Below, one piece after another: positions 10,050 through 16,998 of a stretch of 17,402 bases of DNA; positions within the stretch are counted from its first letter, which is position 1, and every line of letters starts with the position of its first letter. The position numbers and the translations under genes were made by a program. Where the stretch lies: the NCBI GenBank assembly GCA_016713365.1, contig JADJPG010000105.1, forward strand, positions 1 to 17,402. The letters are read 5' to 3'. The notes below the pieces were generated by a model. That model did not search any database. It saw only the letters and a program-made list of their open reading frames with translations, and was not told the origin of the DNA. This stretch comes from Verrucomicrobiota bacterium (GTDB taxonomy: Bacteria; Verrucomicrobiota; Verrucomicrobiia; Limisphaerales; JADJPG01).

Positions 10050-10583
10050 CTACTGTTCCGCGAGCAGCTTTTCGACCTGAGCCACCAAGTCCTTGCGCGC
10101 ATTCATCTCGCGCAAGTTTCCCTTCCGATCGATCAGCCACATGGTCGGGATGCTCTCAATGCCAAGCTTCTCGCCGATTCGATTCTCCCAGCCGCGACCG
10201 TCGAAATACTGCGGCCACTCCATCTTCTCCTTCTTCACCACATGGTTCAGCGCCGCCTTCTTGTTGTCGAAGCTGATGCCGACGATCTCGAATCCCTTGT
10301 CATGCAACCGGTCGTAGGCCGCCTTGACGTTGGGCAGTTCCTTAATGCACGGACCGCACCACGTCGCCCAGAAATCCACCAGCACGACCTTCCCCTTCAT
10401 CTTGCTCAAATCGACTTCGCGTCCGTCGGTAGCTTTGAACTTCAAGACGAACGGCTGGCCGACTTTGGCCTTGCCGACTTCAAGCGCGTCGGCAGCAGCG
10501 ACAGGGGCCGCGCCCGCCAGAGTGAGGAGCGTCAGCAGGGCGAGATACGTTTTGCCCTTCAGGAACAACGATCGTGAGTGCAT
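10050..10583 (-). CDS. TlpA/ResA-like exported thioredoxin
   Basis: The 177-residue protein has a signal peptide (KGKTYLALLTLLTLAGAAPVAA, cleavage near residue 31). A thioredoxin-like domain spans about 37-175: VVLVDFWATWCGPC with the redox pair Cys76/Cys79, FEIVGISFDN, and the cis-proline loop ESIPTMWLID (Pro146). Such proteins reduce disulfides outside the cytoplasm, for example in cytochrome c maturation, or support sulfur-oxidising enzymes. Here the neighbouring genes encode a redoxin-TPR protein (18 bases upstream) and a sulfite-oxidase-type enzyme (35 bases downstream). Service to that enzyme set is therefore plausible. No good Shine-Dalgarno is visible before the ATG, which suggests coupling to the upstream gene. 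The frame is intact and the length is normal for the family. The exact client is unknown. Confidence 0.93.
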   Translation of the reverse strand: MHSRSLFLKGKTYLALLTLLTLAGAAPVAAADALEVGKAKVGQPFVLKFKATDGREVDLSKMKGKVVLVDFWATWCGPCIKELPNVKAAYDRLHDKGFEIVGISFDNKKAALNHVVKKEKMEWPQYFDGRGWENRIGEKLGIESIPTMWLIDRKGNLREMNARKDLVAQVEKLLAEQ

Positions 10584-10601
10584 GGAAACAAGGCGGGCGA
10601 C

Positions 10602-13127
10602 TTAACTTTTCGTGGCGGCGGGCGTCATCAGTTGCTCCGCGCCCTTGCCGGAAGCTGGCGGCATCTTTTTCTTCTTCGCCGCCACCAGGCCTGATTTCAA
10701 GGTCAGCCCTAGCAATCGCTTCGATTCCGCGAGCAGGAACTTCGTGTCGGTGAACGGCTCGAAACTGATGTCCTGCCAGCGCACCAGACCCTGACCATCG
10801 ATCAGGAACGTTCCGTGCAACGGCATGTTCTCGAAGTCATCGAACGCCCGGAAGCTCTTGAACGCCGCCAGCGGCTCGTCCGACAGCAGCGGGAACGGAA
10901 AGCCATCCTCGCTCTTGCTCTTCGCGAACGTCTTCTTCAAACCCTCCACCGTGTCGGTGCTGATCGCGACGAGCGAAATACCCGCTTCGGCAAAGTCCTT
11001 CGTCGCCGGACCAAACGCGTTGAGCTGTTCGAGACAATGCACGCAGCCATAGCCGAGGTAGAACAGCACCACCACGGGCTTGCCACGGTATTGCTTGAGC
11101 GAAACCTGTTTCCCGTTCGCGTCGGCCAATGTCCATTCCGGAGCCGGCGTCGGCTGCCAGCGGAACGGTCCCAACGAATCGAGCGCCGGGCGTTGTCCCA
11201 CGTCCGTCGACTGCGGCGGAGGCGTCCGCCAGTCCGCGGGCAGTTTCAGCGAAGCCGCCAGCGGCGCAAGCCGTTGCAGAACGGGCAGGTCCAAGTCCGC
11301 ACCGCCCGCTACCACTCGCAGTTGCTCGAATGCTTTCGCCGCCTCGTTGGTCTTGCCGACTCGCCACAATACTTCCACGTAGTTCGCCAGCGGCTGGACC
11401 TGATTGGTGGCGCTGTTCGAAGCTTCCTTGGCGTAGGTCTCGGCCTTCTCCTTGTCGCCGGTCCGGAGGAGGATTTGTGCGCGCTGTTCCTTCGGCAGAT
11501 CCTTCACCGATTCCAGCATCTCCTTGGTCACTTCCTTCTTCGTAGCAAGAGCCGCATACACCTTCAGCTCGTCGATCGCGCTCTCCGTCTTCTTGATGCG
11601 GCTGGCGTGTGAACGCAGTGCCTCGGTCATGTTGGTCGCCAGCTTGTCGTCAGCGATCTTGTCCTTGCGCGCCTTCTCTTCCGCTTCGTCGGCCGCGTTA
11701 CGACGTTGCTCGCGCTGGACTTTCAAGACGGTTTCCAACCCGGCGATCTGTTCCTCGCCTTTCTTCACTTCGCCCTTCTCGAAGTAAGCCGTGCCGAGCA
11801 CCACCAGTCGGCGCACCTGTTCGTCGGGGATATCCGTCGGCTCCAGATACAACGTGTCCGCGAGCGCGATGGTCTGATCCCAGAGTTCGTAGCGGCTCAG
11901 CAAGCTCACGAGGCTCGTGCGACCATGCCGCGCGCTGCTGGTGCGACGTTGATACGCTTGAACGCTGTTGGTCGAAATCTCGTTGGTCGGACTGAGGTAG
12001 GCGGTGAGCGTGTTGTACTTCGGATGCCGGGGTAGCTCGACCATGTTCTTCGCGAGGTCAATGCCTTCCCGCACGCGACCGAGGTAACCCAGATTCCGAA
12101 TCAGCCACTCGTTGTTGTGGGCGTAATTATGAATCTCATCCGGCAACACGCGATCGCGCATCATGTGCGCATGGTCCACGCGAGCAGAAGCTTCCTGCTG
12201 CCACGCCGCGTCGGCGAAACGATTCAGCTTCGAGTAAATGTGCCCCGGCATGTGCCACATGTGAGCGATGCCCGCAGCGCCCTGGCCGCAGAGCGCCGCA
12301 GAATTCAACGCCCGCCGTTCCTTCTCCCCATCCCAAAGATGAATCCGGTAGTGATGCACCGGATGCATCGGGTCGACGGCGAGGACGTCATTCGCCAGCG
12401 CGTCCACCGCGGTGTGACTGGTGATGCGAAGTCCCTTGCCCTGATTATCCCAAATCTTCCAGACGAGAAACGCCTTGGCCTCGATGTCGTCCGGGAACTC
12501 CTCGATCAACTGTTCCAGGCTCCGAACGAAAGCCCGATCCCGCTCCGTGTCGCTCGACGTCGTGGCAGCGACGGCTGGTGTGGACGCCGACGCGTTCGTC
12601 GAGCTCTTCTCGGATTTCTTCTCCGCCTTCTTGGCGGATTTCTTGTCCTCGGGGTAGAGCTTTCCGGCGGCCTCGATCCAAAGACACTCCCGACGACTCA
12701 GGCCATTGGTCAATTGATTCGCCCGCTCGACAAATTCCCGGGCACGCTTCGCGTTGTTCGCGTTCGCCAGCGCCATGCCCCAGTAAGCCATCGCGCAGTT
12801 CGTATCCAGCGCCGCCACCTGACGGAACGACCGTTCCGCCTCGAAATACCAAAACCCGTGCAACTGCCCGACGCCTTGCAAAAAGAACTTCTGCGCCAGC
12901 GGAATCTTCGTGGTGATCGGGAAGTTTATCTTCGGCATCCCCTCCATCAGATATGCCGCCTGTCGCGGCCCCTGGTTGAACGCCTCGCCATGCAGCGAAT
13001 GCCCCGCCGCCGCGGCATCCGCGTCAGTCTTGTCCTCCGGATGATCGGCCATGGCGGGCGAGACCATCCACAGGGACGCGCAAAGCGAGACGAGACCGCG
13101 GAACCGAGAGTTCATGGCAATTGTCAT
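10602..13127 (-). CDS. Secreted TPR protein with C-terminal AhpC/TSA-type redoxin domain
   Basis: The 841-residue protein starts at ATG 13127; a second ATG at 13115 is possible. A signal peptide ends near AMA at residue 27. TPR-like helices follow from about 75 (AERSFRQVAALDTN-CAMAYWGMALAN). A lysine/serine/alanine-rich linker covers about 163-190. Residues 254-338 hold a dense histidine segment: PMHPVHHYRIHLWDG, HMWHMPGHIYSK, DHAHMMRD and EIHNYAHNNEW. More helical repeats and a charged coil run to about 610. The C-terminal redoxin domain (about 660-810) has WTLADANGKQVSLKQYRGK and LGYGCVHCLEQ, with Cys695 and Cys698 in a CxxC arrangement. LVAISTDTVEGLKK and GTFLIDGQG complete the fold. The CxxC suggests a thiol-disulfide or peroxide-reducing role. 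The histidines may bind metal or haem, but this is not shown, and CVHC is not a CxxCH haem site. The frame is intact. It lies 88 bases after the Tat-signal gene and 18 before the TlpA-like gene. Confidence 0.88.
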   Translation of the reverse strand: MTIAMNSRFRGLVSLCASLWMVSPAMADHPEDKTDADAAAAGHSLHGEAFNQGPRQAAYLMEGMPKINFPITTKIPLAQKFFLQGVGQLHGFWYFEAERSFRQVAALDTNCAMAYWGMALANANNAKRAREFVERANQLTNGLSRRECLWIEAAGKLYPEDKKSAKKAEKKSEKSSTNASASTPAVAATTSSDTERDRAFVRSLEQLIEEFPDDIEAKAFLVWKIWDNQGKGLRITSHTAVDALANDVLAVDPMHPVHHYRIHLWDGEKERRALNSAALCGQGAAGIAHMWHMPGHIYSKLNRFADAAWQQEASARVDHAHMMRDRVLPDEIHNYAHNNEWLIRNLGYLGRVREGIDLAKNMVELPRHPKYNTLTAYLSPTNEISTNSVQAYQRRTSSARHGRTSLVSLLSRYELWDQTIALADTLYLEPTDIPDEQVRRLVVLGTAYFEKGEVKKGEEQIAGLETVLKVQREQRRNAADEAEEKARKDKIADDKLATNMTEALRSHASRIKKTESAIDELKVYAALATKKEVTKEMLESVKDLPKEQRAQILLRTGDKEKAETYAKEASNSATNQVQPLANYVEVLWRVGKTNEAAKAFEQLRVVAGGADLDLPVLQRLAPLAASLKLPADWRTPPPQSTDVGQRPALDSLGPFRWQPTPAPEWTLADANGKQVSLKQYRGKPVVVLFYLGYGCVHCLEQLNAFGPATKDFAEAGISLVAISTDTVEGLKKTFAKSKSEDGFPFPLLSDEPLAAFKSFRAFDDFENMPLHGTFLIDGQGLVRWQDISFEPFTDTKFLLAESKRLLGLTLKSGLVAAKKKKMPPASGKGAEQLMTPAATKS

Positions 13128-13215
13128 GGGCAGTTTTGAGCCGAGTTGTGTCGTATGGCGCTGACTTTGACGTCACGACATGCCATTCGCCGAGAAGGAA
13201 TTTTTGATTTTTGCG

Positions 13216-14724
13216 CTACGCACCCATCGCTGCGCGGGTGCGCTTCACCAGCTCGTTGTCCGAATCGCCCGAGCCACGCAAGTTGAACACGCTCGCCGCC
13301 AGGAACCGTTCCCGCCATGGCGCCGACAAATGCGCTACATCTTCCAGCACTGCCGAGCTGAATTTGTAATCATGCGAATCGCGGCCCTTCAGGAAGATCA
13401 AACGCCGCGCGCCATCCGCCAGCGCCTTCGCATCCCCGCCTGCGTTCAAATACGCCAGAACCTTCCGCGCCGCATCCATGCGCTTGCCGCTGATGTCCGC
13501 GAAGATTTCCTCCAACGCCTCGCTGCCGGACACCTTGAGCGATGCCGGTTCCAGTTCGTCGATGCGAATGCCCTTGTCCTTCGCGTTCCCGCGGAAGAGC
13601 GGCATGAACGCCGCGTTCTGCACGATGAGCATCCGCCGCGTCTCCTCATTCGTCGCGTGCCGAAAGGAATAATGCGTCGCGTTCGTGAAGGTCGAGGCGT
13701 GCAGCGACAGAATCCCCGGCGATTGCATCAACAACTCCCCTGCTCCGACGAACAACGCGTCGAAAATCGAGCTCGGCGCCACGCCGCGATTCAGCAGCTT
13801 CACCGTCAGCTCACTCGTATCGATGGACGACCCCGTGCGGATCGCGCGCAGCAATTCCTTCGTTCCGTCCGCGTCCGGCTTTCCGTCCAGCCAACCGGCG
13901 CGAATCTGTTTCACGTTTTCGACATTGCGGCGGAACGGCCGGTCCGCCGGCAGATCCTGCTTCGCGGGATTTCCCTTGTCGCCGAAACGATCCAGCAAGC
14001 CATACGCGAGCGAACGCAACACCGGCTCCGCGTGATGCCAGCCGATCACTTCCAGCGTGCGAAAGCTGTTCGCCACATAAATCTCCTTGTGCCCGATCTC
14101 GCGAAAATCGCGCACGCCGTAGCGGCACAGGATCTCGTAGATCTCATTCGCGCCCGCCGTCCGCGCGAGCCCCACGATGGCTGCGTCCGCCGCCGCCTCG
14201 TCCCAGTTGTCCATCGCGTCGATGAAGGCCTGGCGCGCCTTGTCACTCTTCGGCACCGCCGCTTCATCCACCGGCGCCAGCGCCCAGTCGCCCTCCTGCA
14301 CATCGCGCGCCTGCGAACTCTTGAACTGATCAATCGCCCAGAAGATCGGCAGCCAACGCTCACTGTCCGGTGACGACAAACTCGCCAGATGCGCCGAGTT
14401 CACCACCAGCACCGCGTGAAACTTGAACCCAATCGGCCGCGGCTGGATGTTCCGCACGCCCGCCAGCTGGAGCGCCGCCAGCACCTCGCGATACGTCGTG
14501 CCGCGTTGGATGCGCAACGCCACCTCGTCCAGCACCCGTTCACGCGACGTGTTCTCCAGCAACCGCACCAGCGGCTCAATCTCCGGGTGCAGCCGCACCA
14601 TCTTCGGCTCCAGCTTCGCCTCCGCGGCGGACACGCTGGGCAGCCGCGACAAAAAACCTAGGTCGCCCAACCCCGCCAGCGCCCCCGCGCCCAACGTGGT
14701 TCTCAGAAAGCTTCGGCGTTTCAT
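13216..14724 (-). CDS. Tat-exported histidine-rich protein of unknown function
   Basis: The 502-residue protein has a clear twin-arginine signal: MKRRSFLRTTLGAGALAGLG, then a stretch to about residue 34. I do not recognise a named domain. The body is predicted to be mainly helical and carries histidines in recurring contexts: KFHAVLVVNSAHLA (His103, His112), GHKEIYVANS (His212), WHHAEPVLRSLAYGLL (His230/231), LHASTFTNATHYSFRH (His342, 351, 356) and DSHDYKFSS (His451). Such helical His clusters are common in metal- or haem-binding oxidases, and Tat export usually means folding with a cofactor before secretion. An enzyme function is therefore reasonable but unproven. The gene is intact and starts 27 bases after the small membrane protein. 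An alternative is a structural or binding protein without a cofactor. Homologues probably occur in Planctomycetota and Verrucomicrobiota, which I recall but cannot check. Confidence 0.85.
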   Translation of the reverse strand: MKRRSFLRTTLGAGALAGLGDLGFLSRLPSVSAAEAKLEPKMVRLHPEIEPLVRLLENTSRERVLDEVALRIQRGTTYREVLAALQLAGVRNIQPRPIGFKFHAVLVVNSAHLASLSSPDSERWLPIFWAIDQFKSSQARDVQEGDWALAPVDEAAVPKSDKARQAFIDAMDNWDEAAADAAIVGLARTAGANEIYEILCRYGVRDFREIGHKEIYVANSFRTLEVIGWHHAEPVLRSLAYGLLDRFGDKGNPAKQDLPADRPFRRNVENVKQIRAGWLDGKPDADGTKELLRAIRTGSSIDTSELTVKLLNRGVAPSSIFDALFVGAGELLMQSPGILSLHASTFTNATHYSFRHATNEETRRMLIVQNAAFMPLFRGNAKDKGIRIDELEPASLKVSGSEALEEIFADISGKRMDAARKVLAYLNAGGDAKALADGARRLIFLKGRDSHDYKFSSAVLEDVAHLSAPWRERFLAASVFNLRGSGDSDNELVKRTRAAMGA

Positions 14725-14751
14725 GGTGTGTCGTGTTCTTTGAAAATGGTT

Positions 14752-15090
14752 TCAACTTTGGCCAGTCGAACTTTCGTCCTGTCGTTTGACAGTAGATTCT
14801 ACCGTCCCACCGCCCGCGCCGTGGAGATTGTGCAAATCACCTCCCGCCGGCTCGCCAGGCGTTTCCACCACTCGCGGTCGCTCTACGAAGAACAACACCA
14901 CCGAAATCATTAAACAACTGGCGCATGCCGCCATTAGCCACCCAAACCAAGCCGAATCATCAAAGAAGAGCGGAACAGTCGCGCCTCCGAAAATCGCCAC
15001 GATGAGAAACGTCCCTGCCTTCACCTTCAAGCGCTCCTCGCGCTTGTCCTTCCACCCGCCGCCGTGAACGATTTTGGACATCGCACTCAC
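14752..15090 (-). CDS. Small two-TM membrane protein, unknown function
   Basis: The protein has up to 112 residues. GTG at 15088-15090 is favoured by GAAGG four bases upstream; an ATG at 15081 is the alternative (MSKIVHGGGWK). A basic N-terminus (KDKREERLKVK) precedes two hydrophobic helices, about residues 25-43 and 48-69, ending in LFFVERPR. A soluble, glycine-rich C-terminal tail follows. The positive residues before helix 1 and after helix 2 suggest both ends are cytoplasmic. It begins 7 bases after the rhodanese stop, so it is almost certainly on the same transcript. No known family was recognised. It could anchor or assist the neighbouring exported redox proteins, but nothing in the sequence shows this. 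Confidence 0.65.
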   Translation of the reverse strand: MSAMSKIVHGGGWKDKREERLKVKAGTFLIVAIFGGATVPLFFDDSAWFGWLMAACASCLMISVVLFFVERPRVVETPGEPAGGDLHNLHGAGGGTVESTVKRQDESSTGQS

Positions 15091-15097
15091 GAGACCT

Positions 15098-15501
15098 TCA
15101 CTTCTTCTTCACCGGCTTGCCCGCCTTCTCCCACTCGCTGAGCCCTGGCTCCAGATTCACCACATTCGTAAACGCGGCGTCCTTCATGATCCCGCACGCC
15201 TTGAGCCCGCGCTTCCCGTGCGCGCAATACATGAGATACGTCTTGCCCTTGTCCAGCGCCGCCACCTTCTTAGCGAAATCCGGCCCATTCACATCCAGAT
15301 TCACCGCGCCCGGAATGTGCCCTCCTTGAACTCCTTCTCCGTGCGTACATCCAGCACCACCGCGTTCTTTGCCGCGCGCAGCTTGTCGAACTCTTCCACG
15401 CTCGCATTCTTCACGCCGGGTGGAACGGGCGGCTTCTCCGCGGCCGGGAGCGAGACGAGACAGAGCACCAACACCAGTGGGATCAGATAGAGGGCTTTCA
15501 T
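15098..15501 (-). pseudogene. Exported rhodanese-like sulfurtransferase, single frameshift
   Basis: The ATG at 15501 starts a signal peptide (MKALYLIPLVLVLCLVSLPA) and the first half of a rhodanese domain: SVEEFDKLRAAKNAVVLDVRTEKEFKEG. The frame then runs into a stop at 15301. Adding one base near 15320 restores GHIPGAVNLDV and the rest of the domain through YLMYCAHGKRG, where Cys93 of the repaired protein is the active-site residue that carries the persulfide. The repaired length would be 134 residues, typical of a single-domain rhodanese, and the stop is at 15098. Everything else is well conserved, so a one-base sequence error or a very recent mutation are both possible. Rhodaneses move sulfane sulfur, which fits a set of genes ending in a sulfite-oxidase-type enzyme. 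It is the first gene of the minus-strand set and diverges from the orphan gene at 15534. Confidence 0.85.
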
Positions 15502-15533
15502 ACGGAGTCGTGTTTGAAATCGTTTGGGACTTT

Positions 15534-16481
15534 ATGCAAGACGAATTCCGGACAGGTCTGCTTCAAGCAAGGAGCGCATTCGCGAAACCGCTCGCTAATT
15601 CCTCGGCATTTGATATGCAATCCCTCACGGAACAAATGAGCAATCTTAGGCAACAACTCTGCGATTTTACCATGCACGAGGAAACTCCAGTGGAATCAAT
15701 CCTAAGCAGCCACTCCATGGAGAACGTGTTCAATGAAGTTTATTTGATACTGCGCACAGCACCTCCGGAAGCAGTTGCCAACACACTGACATTTGTCCGC
15801 GACGCCCATCGCTACCCGCATCCGTTTCGTGACGACTTCCAAAAGCACCTCGCTGTATCCGATGTATGGGAATCGCTCCAAATGTTGCTCAGAGCTCCCA
15901 ATTTTTGTTTGAGAAACAGCGCCATATACACGATTGGAAAACTTACCTGTAAGGATAGATCCCACCTTCTTTCCGACGCCTTTCCGTTCTATCTGGCAAA
16001 CGATCCGATCAACCTCCCCAATTTGCTCTTTGAACTCTTGTGGCTGACAAACGAAATGAACTGGAGCTTCATAGAACAAATCTCCACGAGCAGCCACTAC
16101 TTGAAACGATGGAGTCTGTGTCAGGTGCTCGATGAATCCGGTGATTCAACGGAAACCTTGAACCGGTTCGATATCATACTAGCCCGACTAAAGACCGATC
16201 CGCACCCGCTAATCGCTGCCGAGGCAGCATTCCGATTCGAAAGAGTTCGAGCGAAGCTTGGACCAAAGCTGCCCAAGGCTGAATGGCGAAAGGAAGTAAA
16301 ACGCATTTCAAGTTTAAGAAACCACTCCTTCTTCTTCACGGTGAACCAATTTACCCGACAGGTCCGATTATTCATTGATGACTTGATCGGTTTGTGGCCA
16401 GTTTGGTTTGAATGGCATCTCGGCCGGAGCGCAGCTGTGGCGAAGCCCAGCCGCAGCACATCCAATCATCCCGCGTGTTGA
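15534..16481 (+). CDS. All-helical orphan protein, unknown function, low GC
   Basis: An open frame of 315 residues from the ATG at 15534. The frame extends further upstream, but there it overlaps the rhodanese gene on the other strand. Later starts at 15615 and 15636 are possible, and no strong ribosome site decides. The sequence is rich in amphipathic helices (NVFNEVYLILRTAPPEAVANTL, WESLQMLLRAPNFCLRNSAIYTIGKL, HPLIAAEAAFRFERVRAKLG), suggesting a HEAT-like helical repeat fold. There is no signal peptide, catalytic motif or transmembrane segment. Base composition differs sharply from the neighbours: 21 of 60 bases are G or C in 15901-15960, against 45 of 60 in 14161-14220. Codon 298 onward (RSAAVAKPSRSTSN) reads through a hairpin repeat that also lies just before the stop, so the original C-terminus was probably different. 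Acquisition by transfer is an inference. Confidence 0.6.
   Translation: MQDEFRTGLLQARSAFAKPLANSSAFDMQSLTEQMSNLRQQLCDFTMHEETPVESILSSHSMENVFNEVYLILRTAPPEAVANTLTFVRDAHRYPHPFRDDFQKHLAVSDVWESLQMLLRAPNFCLRNSAIYTIGKLTCKDRSHLLSDAFPFYLANDPINLPNLLFELLWLTNEMNWSFIEQISTSSHYLKRWSLCQVLDESGDSTETLNRFDIILARLKTDPHPLIAAEAAFRFERVRAKLGPKLPKAEWRKEVKRISSLRNHSFFFTVNQFTRQVRLFIDDLIGLWPVWFEWHLGRSAAVAKPSRSTSNHPAC
16431..16454. repeat. Imperfect hairpin repeat overlapping the 3' end of the orphan gene
   Basis: GCAGCTGTGGC, GAA, GCCCAGCCGC folds into a stem with GGC/GCC and GCTG/CAGC pairs, one bulged T and one A-C mismatch. I recall similar segments dispersed in verrucomicrobial genomes. It encodes part of the last residues of the gene at 15534-16481. 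Confidence 0.45.
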
Positions 16482-16581
16482 AACATATCCACACCTCGAC
16501 CTTCTCCACCTGCTGCGACTGGTCCTGCGGACACAGTCGCGCTCCGTGCGGCGGCCTCGCGGAGTGAGGCACTGACGGTAG

Positions 16582-16601
16582 CCGTGGGCTTCAGCCCACG
16601 G
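16582..16601 (+). repeat. TTCA-loop hairpin (left copy)
   Basis: CCGTGGGC-TTCA-GCCCACGG, an 8-bp perfect stem preceded by GTAG. The reverse complement of the right copy (16698-16717) has the same loop and position but an A-T pair where this one has G-C. Confidence 0.75.
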
Positions 16602-16620
16602 TCAGGCACCGCATCAGCCC

Positions 16621-16678
16621 GCGTCGCGGAGCGACGCATGAAGGTTCATCCCGCATTTCAAGCGTCGCTCCGCGACGC
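16621..16678. repeat. Exact inverted pair of GCGTCGC-GGA-GCGACGC hairpins
   Basis: The 17-base palindromic element at 16621-16637 recurs as its exact reverse complement at 16662-16678, separated by 24 bases. The outer hairpins of the array (16555-16569 and 16730-16744) are shorter variants with CCTCGC/GTGAGG (one G-T wobble) and GGTCGC/GCGACC stems. Confidence 0.75.
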
Positions 16679-16697
16679 AACTTTCGCCCCCAACCGT

Positions 16698-16717
16698 CCG
16701 TGGACTGAAGTCCACGG
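16698..16717 (-). repeat. TTCA-loop hairpin (right, inverted copy)
   Basis: CCGTGGAC-TGAA-GTCCACGG on the plus strand, followed by CTAC. On the minus strand it reads GTAG-CCGTGGAC-TTCA-GTCCACGG. One stem pair differs from the left copy on both sides at once, so pairing is kept. Confidence 0.75.
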
Positions 16718-16998
16718 CTACCGTCATCCGGTCGCTCCGCGACCCGGCGCGCTCCGTCCGCGAATCCCAACGGAGTTGAATCCGTCGCCGACCGGTTGGC
16801 CGCCACGCGGGACTACCTGGAGTCCACCTCCCACCCCAATTCCTACCCCAACGGAAATCTCTGCAAAAAGGATACAGCTTAAAAAAGGAGCTGGGAGAGG
16901 TCGCGGCGTCCGACGAAAATGACCGCCGATCAGGCTTCTAAAATGCCGTTTTGATTTCATCGTTCATTGGTCCATTGCGCCGGTTCGCCCTTGGTTTC

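Larger units (their letters stand above)
16555..16744. repeat. REPIN-like array: two mirror-image triplets of hairpins
   Basis: Six hairpins in the order GGA-loop, TTCA-loop, GGA-loop, then TCC-loop, TGAA-loop, TCC-loop. The second triplet is therefore the reverse complement of the first in type. They lie at 16555-16569, 16582-16601, 16621-16637, 16662-16678, 16698-16717 and 16730-16744. Spacers are 12 and 19 bases in the left triplet and 19 and 12 in the right, around a 24-base centre. The 12-base spacers share TGACGGTAG (inverted on the right), while the 19-base spacers do not match. Stems differ by paired changes that keep pairing, e.g. GGGC/GCCC against GGAC/GTCC. This resembles REP doublets mobilised in trans, but no REP transposase gene is in the window. 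Confidence 0.75.
16482..16998. other. Gene-free region carrying the hairpin cluster
   Basis: About 517 bases between the orphan gene and the IS5-type transposase. The first 260 bases are dominated by the hairpin array at 16555-16744. The open frames across it on both strands are by-products of the palindromes. From about 16785 a short frame reads VESVADRLAATRDYLEST and ends at a TAA near 16880. It could be the tail of a lost gene, but is too short to identify. Nothing recognisable lies in 16885-16998. Confidence 0.55.

Noticed and set aside
10015..10140. Upstream extension of the molybdopterin gene to 10140
   Set aside because: It would add 42 residues before the Tat signal, overlap the TlpA-like gene, and ignore the AGGAG site in front of the ATG at 10014.
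9930..10577. Plus-strand open frame of 215 residues opposite the TlpA-like gene
   Set aside because: Overlaps completely with a clear thioredoxin gene and has no recognisable domain.
11033..11045. CVHC in the redoxin domain considered as a haem-binding site
   Set aside because: A c-type haem site needs CxxCH; here the residue after the second Cys is Leu, so this is a CxxC thiol pair only.
12117..13139. Plus-strand open frame of 340 residues opposite the TPR-redoxin gene
   Set aside because: Antisense shadow: no motif, very rich in Arg and His, and fully covered by a well-supported gene.
13168..13175. TGACGTCA palindrome upstream of the TPR-redoxin gene, considered as an operator
   Set aside because: A single 8-base palindrome with no second copy and no known regulator; chance occurrence is likely.
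13180..14373. Plus-strand open frame of 397 residues opposite the Tat-signal gene
   Set aside because: Same type of shadow; its composition mirrors the complementary codons of the minus-strand gene.
16584..16922. Plus-strand open frame across the hairpin array
   Set aside because: Its codons come from the palindromes (reading GFSPRSG and similar); it has no ribosome site and no coding signal outside the repeats.
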